Under the pieces are notes generated by a model. The model saw only the letters and a program-made list of their open reading frames with translations, had not been told where the DNA came from and ran no database searches. A program made the translations under genes and the position numbers. A stretch of 64,000 bases of DNA from assembly GCA_964397485.1 (NCBI GenBank), contig CAYNHT010000001.1:248001-312000 (forward strand), in the 5' to 3' direction. Every line of letters begins with the position of its first letter. Position 1 is the first letter of the stretch. This DNA comes from CAYNHT01 sp964397485. GTDB lineage: Bacteria > Bacillota_I > Bacilli_A > RF39 > UBA660. Below are positions 60,951 through 64,000 of the stretch, in pieces.

Positions 60951-61630
60951 TTATTTAAATTAAACTTTCTTATTAATCTTTTCACAAACCCAACATCTTT
61001 CGTTTCTTCAATAACTTCATTTTCTTCTATAACTTCTATAATTTCTTCTTCATCTTCAATACGATAATTACCTACAAATGAAATTAAACATTCATTTAAC
61101 CCATTTATTCCTCTTTGTTTAGAACAATATAAGTTATTTTCACTAACAAAGTTCTGACCAGGAGTAAACACATCATATGGTATATCATTTTTCATAATAT
61201 CTTTAAATAATAATTGGGCATCTTTTCCTAATGTATCATCAGCAAACCCAAACCAGACAACATCTATATTATTTTCTTTAAGTTGATTAACATAATTAGT
61301 CACTTGAAACAACTTATATGAATTTTCTTCTTTAGGATATAAAACACACTCACCATCTTGATAACTCATTTTATCTAAAAAACATTTACCCACCATAACA
61401 TTATTTTTTTCAAATGGTTCTTTAACATTAGTTAAACAATGCTTTATATAAAAAGGTTGTGAGTGTGAAGTAGCAAGTGAAAAAATAACTTGATCTGCTT
61501 CATATCTTTTTTTAATTTCAACTAATAGATTAGTAAAACGATTGTATGCTTTTCTTTTTTCTATATCACTATTGATATCTTCTGGTGTAAAAGTTCCTTC
61601 AATGTCTGAAATGAATAATATTGTTTTCAT
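60941..61630 (-). CDS. HAD-like hydrolase domain protein
   Basis: The product has 229 residues from the ATG at 61628-61630 with GGGGGG upstream. It starts MKTILFISDIEGTFTPED, similar to HAD motif I but with D-I-E instead of DxD, followed by a SLATSHS motif II-like segment and FADDTLGKDA, similar to motif IV. An acidic coiled tail (EDEEEIIEVIEENEVIEET) precedes a basic C-terminus. Phosphatase activity is possible but not certain, because the second aspartate of motif I is Glu. Confidence 0.65.
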   Translation of the reverse strand: MKTILFISDIEGTFTPEDINSDIEKRKAYNRFTNLLVEIKKRYEADQVIFSLATSHSQPFYIKHCLTNVKEPFEKNNVMVGKCFLDKMSYQDGECVLYPKEENSYKLFQVTNYVNQLKENNIDVVWFGFADDTLGKDAQLLFKDIMKNDIPYDVFTPGQNFVSENNLYCSKQRGINGLNECLISFVGNYRIEDEEEIIEVIEENEVIEETKDVGFVKRLIRKFNLNNKS

Positions 61631-61707
61631 ATTATCCCCCCTATATGCCATTATTATATACCAAATGAGTTGGATGTGCAAATAAAAGTTGAGCAACAAA
61701 CTTTTAC

Positions 61708-61741
61708 AAAAAAAGAATTGCTCTAAAATGCAATTTTCTTT
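61708..61741 (-). terminator. Terminator of the gene at 61827
   Basis: AAAGAATTGC and GCAATTTTCTTT form a stem with a T run on the minus strand. Confidence 0.6.
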
Positions 61742-61826
61742 ATTGTTTATTCCGATATCTATAATAAACCTCTGACACCTAAATAAGTATCAAATTTTAC
61801 TTTATATATATTAATATCACATAGTT

Positions 61827-62198
61827 TTATACATAGAATAACCAGATTGTTGATAGTATAATGGATATTAAACTTAAAATAAATCCTGTAGTATTTAAAC
61901 CATTTTTTTCTTTTTTGCGAGCAATTAATAATAAACATAATCCTGGAATAGTAATACTATAAATAAAAATAGTACAAATAATATTTACAGCAAAATCCGA
62001 TGTTCCTTCTAGAAATTGCGCTAAAAAGCCAATGAACATGAAAAAAGAATAAAAAACTCCTATAATACCAAGAACAAAGCCTGCGACACTCTTTCCCTTT
62101 GGCTTTTTTTTGATATATACATTGATAGTATTAACTCCACAATGTACACATATGACAGCCTTTTCATCAATTTTTTTCCCACAATTATAACAATACAT
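61827..62198 (-). CDS. Zinc-ribbon membrane protein
   Basis: The product has 123 residues from the ATG at 62196-62198 with GGGAGG upstream. It begins with a zinc ribbon (CYNCGKKIDEKAVICVHCG), followed by a basic linker and about three membrane helices. The arrangement resembles the zinc-ribbon plus DUF4190-like membrane proteins of Firmicutes. Its function is unknown. It is monocistronic. Confidence 0.78.
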   Translation of the reverse strand: MYCYNCGKKIDEKAVICVHCGVNTINVYIKKKPKGKSVAGFVLGIIGVFYSFFMFIGFLAQFLEGTSDFAVNIICTIFIYSITIPGLCLLLIARKKEKNGLNTTGFILSLISIILSTIWLFYV

Positions 62199-62354
62199 AA
62201 TTAACCTCCCTAAATTATACAAAAGATAATCTATAATATTTTATTATTAAATCAATTATACCATATTTTGGAAATATTGGACATAGCAATACCAATTACT
62301 AAAAATAGACCACAATTTCTTTGTAATCTATCGTATTTAGTACCCGTCTATACC

Positions 62355-62555
62355 CTACTCACTAACAATCTCTTGTACTCTACCAACAGCATTATTTTCC
62401 TCAATCATTACTTTGATCCCATGCGGGTGATTTGTACTATTAGTTAGAATTTTTTTAACGTGTCCTTTAGTAAGTTTGTTAGTTCTTTGATCCTGCTTTA
62501 AAACAATATTTACAAGGGAACCAATCTTAATATTTGATCTTTTTTGTCCGTTCAT
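62355..62555 (-). CDS. ywbE: YwbE family protein
   Basis: The product has 66 residues and matches YwbE (DUF2196) along its length: IKIGSLVNIVLKQDQRTNKL, HVKKILTNSTNHPHGIKV and the VGRVQEI end. The family is small, widespread and of unknown function; its KOW-like beta fold suggests RNA binding. An AAAGGAG site precedes the ATG. Confidence 0.9.
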   Translation of the reverse strand: MNGQKRSNIKIGSLVNIVLKQDQRTNKLTKGHVKKILTNSTNHPHGIKVMIEENNAVGRVQEIVSE

Positions 62556-62606
62556 AAATGCTCCTTTAATTACTATTTCTTATATTATTTTAATACATTG
62601 CAGTTC

Positions 62607-63635
62607 TTAAACTACATTTATTCCTTCTATATAACAATATTTAATATCCTTAAACTCTTTATATTTAAGCAAAAGATTTTCAGCTTCTTTTGAAACCTTA
62701 TCTAAACGTACAATTTTATTATCTGCCTTACAAAGTGGTACAACATATCTTTTTTTTGAATCAATCGATACATAATAAACTCCTTTTGGTTCTTCATCTG
62801 TTCTTTTTAATAAACTCGCTTCAGAAAATATATTCCATGTTTTTTCATTTTCTTTTATCACTTTTATTATATCACTTTCACTTAATTTATATATGTCTTT
62901 AAAATATATTTTATTTGAATCGATTTGTTTTTTTAATACATCTGCAATATATTGCATTGAAAATTTATCTTCATTACTTTGAAGTGCTATACTATATTCA
63001 TAAACCGCTTTAAAAAATAACTCACCAGATTCAATGTCTTTGAATCCTATTTCAAGAACATTATCTTCATTAGATAAAACAACTATACCTTGATATACTT
63101 TTTCTATTTTTTCTAATGGCCAAATATTTAACCATATATAGACAGTATGCAAAACACCTTCTAATCTATCAGCACATAATTTTGGACTTTTATTTTCAAC
63201 TATAGGATATCTAGAAACATCTGCTACATCTTCAATTGATATTCCATCAGAGGCAAGAATACTACAAATATCAGGCGAATTTAAAATAATCTCCTTAACA
63301 CTCTTTTCTGAAGATTCCTGATTAACTGAATCACCTAACATAAAATCAATACAATGACTAAATGCTGGCGTTCCTAAATCATGAAACAAAGCAGCAAGGG
63401 TTTGAACTTTATCTTTAGTAAAATTCCATGTTATAAGTGCTGTTGCAATACTATGATCAAATCTTGTATACCAGTATCTTATATTATATAATTTATTATA
63501 ATCGCATCCACAGAATTGACCTATATTTTTTAACCTTTTTAATTCAATAGTATCAAAATATTTTTCTATAAAAAAAGGGTAATCTCCATTGCATAAAATA
63601 TCAAAATATTTTTTTAGTTCTTTATTATTTGTCAT
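62607..63635 (-). CDS. HD-domain phosphohydrolase
   Basis: The product has 342 residues. The HD metal site is visible as FDHSIATA, AALFHDLGTPAFSHCIDF, with a later DRLEG. The rest is helical and ends in a small beta domain. HD proteins of this type act on phosphodiesters, for example nucleotides or second messengers; this one is closest in layout to dGTPase-like/HD hydrolases of unknown substrate. It is monocistronic, with a hairpin above its start. Confidence 0.85.
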   Translation of the reverse strand: MTNNKELKKYFDILCNGDYPFFIEKYFDTIELKRLKNIGQFCGCDYNKLYNIRYWYTRFDHSIATALITWNFTKDKVQTLAALFHDLGTPAFSHCIDFMLGDSVNQESSEKSVKEIILNSPDICSILASDGISIEDVADVSRYPIVENKSPKLCADRLEGVLHTVYIWLNIWPLEKIEKVYQGIVVLSNEDNVLEIGFKDIESGELFFKAVYEYSIALQSNEDKFSMQYIADVLKKQIDSNKIYFKDIYKLSESDIIKVIKENEKTWNIFSEASLLKRTDEEPKGVYYVSIDSKKRYVVPLCKADNKIVRLDKVSKEAENLLLKYKEFKDIKYCYIEGINVV

Positions 63636-63684
63636 ATAACCACCATATAAATTATATCATATTATCGGCTTTATATTAAATAAA

Positions 63685-63713
63685 AAAATGTGATGGTTTA
63701 GTTTTCACATTTT
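63685..63713. terminator. Intrinsic terminator-like hairpin upstream of the HD gene
   Basis: AAAATGTGA (63685-63693) pairs with TCACATTTT (63705-63713), with A/T runs on both sides. Confidence 0.65.
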
Positions 63714-63736
63714 CTTTTTTATTATATTTTATCTAA

Positions 63737-63785
63737 TGGTTTCCTATACAGGATTCGAATCTATGACCCGCTGATTAAGAGTCGC
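63737..63785 (-). pseudogene. tRNA-Lys (CTT) 3'-half fragment
   Basis: On the minus strand, GACTCTTAATCAGCGGGTC, the T loop TTCGAAT and a 3' end GGAAACCA match the anticodon arm, variable loop, T arm and CCA of tRNA-Lys with anticodon CTT. The D arm and 5' acceptor are missing and the T stem has one mismatch. It is not a functional tRNA. Possible origins are an integrative-element attachment site or gene decay. Confidence 0.7.
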
Positions 63786-63941
63786 TTTAAAGCAATATTT
63801 TTATTTGTCTTAAAACCTCATAAAGTGTAACAATCATTTATTTAAATAGCATTTTGACTTTTATCTATATTTTGTAATGTTCCCTAATATTTTATATTAT
63901 GCCGGCAAAATGCTGGTATTTCAATGCGTTGTAAATAAACA

Positions 63942-64000
63942 TTATATCTTTTTAGAATGACTGATAAACCCTTTTAATTCATCATAAGCTTGCTTGTGTA
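63942..64000 (-). CDS. Partial open reading frame at the right edge
   Basis: The visible part encodes HKQAYDELKGFISHSKKI and a stop, beginning beyond the window. The fragment is too short to identify. It lies near the tRNA fragment, which would fit the end of an integrase, but nothing in these residues proves it. A GC-rich hairpin (GCCGGCA/TGCTGGT) follows at about 63901-63917. Confidence 0.3.
   Translation of the reverse strand, partial: HKQAYDELKGFISHSKKI

Noticed and set aside
63942..64000. Calling the edge fragment an integrase
   Set aside because: Eighteen residues without a catalytic motif cannot identify the family; position near the tRNA fragment is only suggestive.

Overview
The window is very AT-rich bacterial DNA with a standard stop-codon set (one long gene ends in TGA, which argues against the Mycoplasma code). 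Its gene content is that of a low-GC Gram-positive of the Bacilli: dnaB/dnaI primosome genes, parE/parC, a YeeN-type YebC protein, two T-box leaders, lipoprotein signal peptides and strong GGAGG ribosome binding sites. Endospore genes are present (spoIIIAH, gerE, gerM, ylbD, ylbE and a 28-residue YjcZ-type peptide). Threonyl-tRNA synthetase lacks its TGS domain, as in some reduced relatives. My inference is an uncultured, streamlined, spore-forming or formerly spore-forming Bacilli lineage (RF39/Erysipelotrichia/Haloplasma-like). The species cannot be named from the sequence.

Layout. 1-2.3 kb: partial serine hydrolase, small membrane protein, rsmD and ylbE/ylbD. 2.3-14.6 kb: housekeeping (parC, an unknown gene, parE, ftsK/spoIIIE, RDD protein, enolase, murD). 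14.6-17.9 kb: ABC-2 exporter operon. 18-26 kb: first surface locus, with a 1271-residue prepilin-headed GLUG-repeat protein, two lipoproteins, an acidic low-complexity protein and an Ig-like repeat protein carrying three nearly identical 249-bp repeats. 26-29.5 kb: zinc-ribbon gene, tRNA-Arg, gerM, gerE, spoIIIAH. 29.6-38 kb: T-box-controlled thrS operon, a degenerate RNB-nuclease-like protein, dnaI, dnaB, yebC, rnc. 38-41.8 kb: yidD, a ZnuA-like lipoprotein, tRNA-Ser, T-box-controlled asnB and a tRNA Ile-Asn-Glu cluster. 42-45.7 kb: TetR-controlled ABC exporter and hsp20. 45.8-55.5 kb: second surface locus, with YjcZ-type peptide, a 1667-residue and a 771-residue prepilin-headed protein, a CapA-type protein and an Asn/Asp-rich surface protein. 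55.5-64 kb: accessory genes, including a Mef-like efflux pump, a short-chain dehydrogenase without its catalytic centre, a heliorhodopsin, zinc-ribbon/DUF membrane proteins and, at the right edge, a tRNA-Lys 3' fragment.

Most interesting items: (1) a complete heliorhodopsin with the Schiff-base lysine and counter-ion; (2) a 7-codon leader peptide ending Arg-Met-Arg upstream of the Mef-like pump, with mutually exclusive hairpins, which looks like a macrolide-sensing attenuator; (3) three very large proteins that begin with a type IV prepilin N-terminus and continue as beta-helix or Ig-like repeats, with no pilus machinery nearby; (4) systematic overlap of intrinsic terminators with stop codons and final codons; (5) several degenerate enzyme homologues (RNB nuclease, ZnuA, SDR) lacking key residues.
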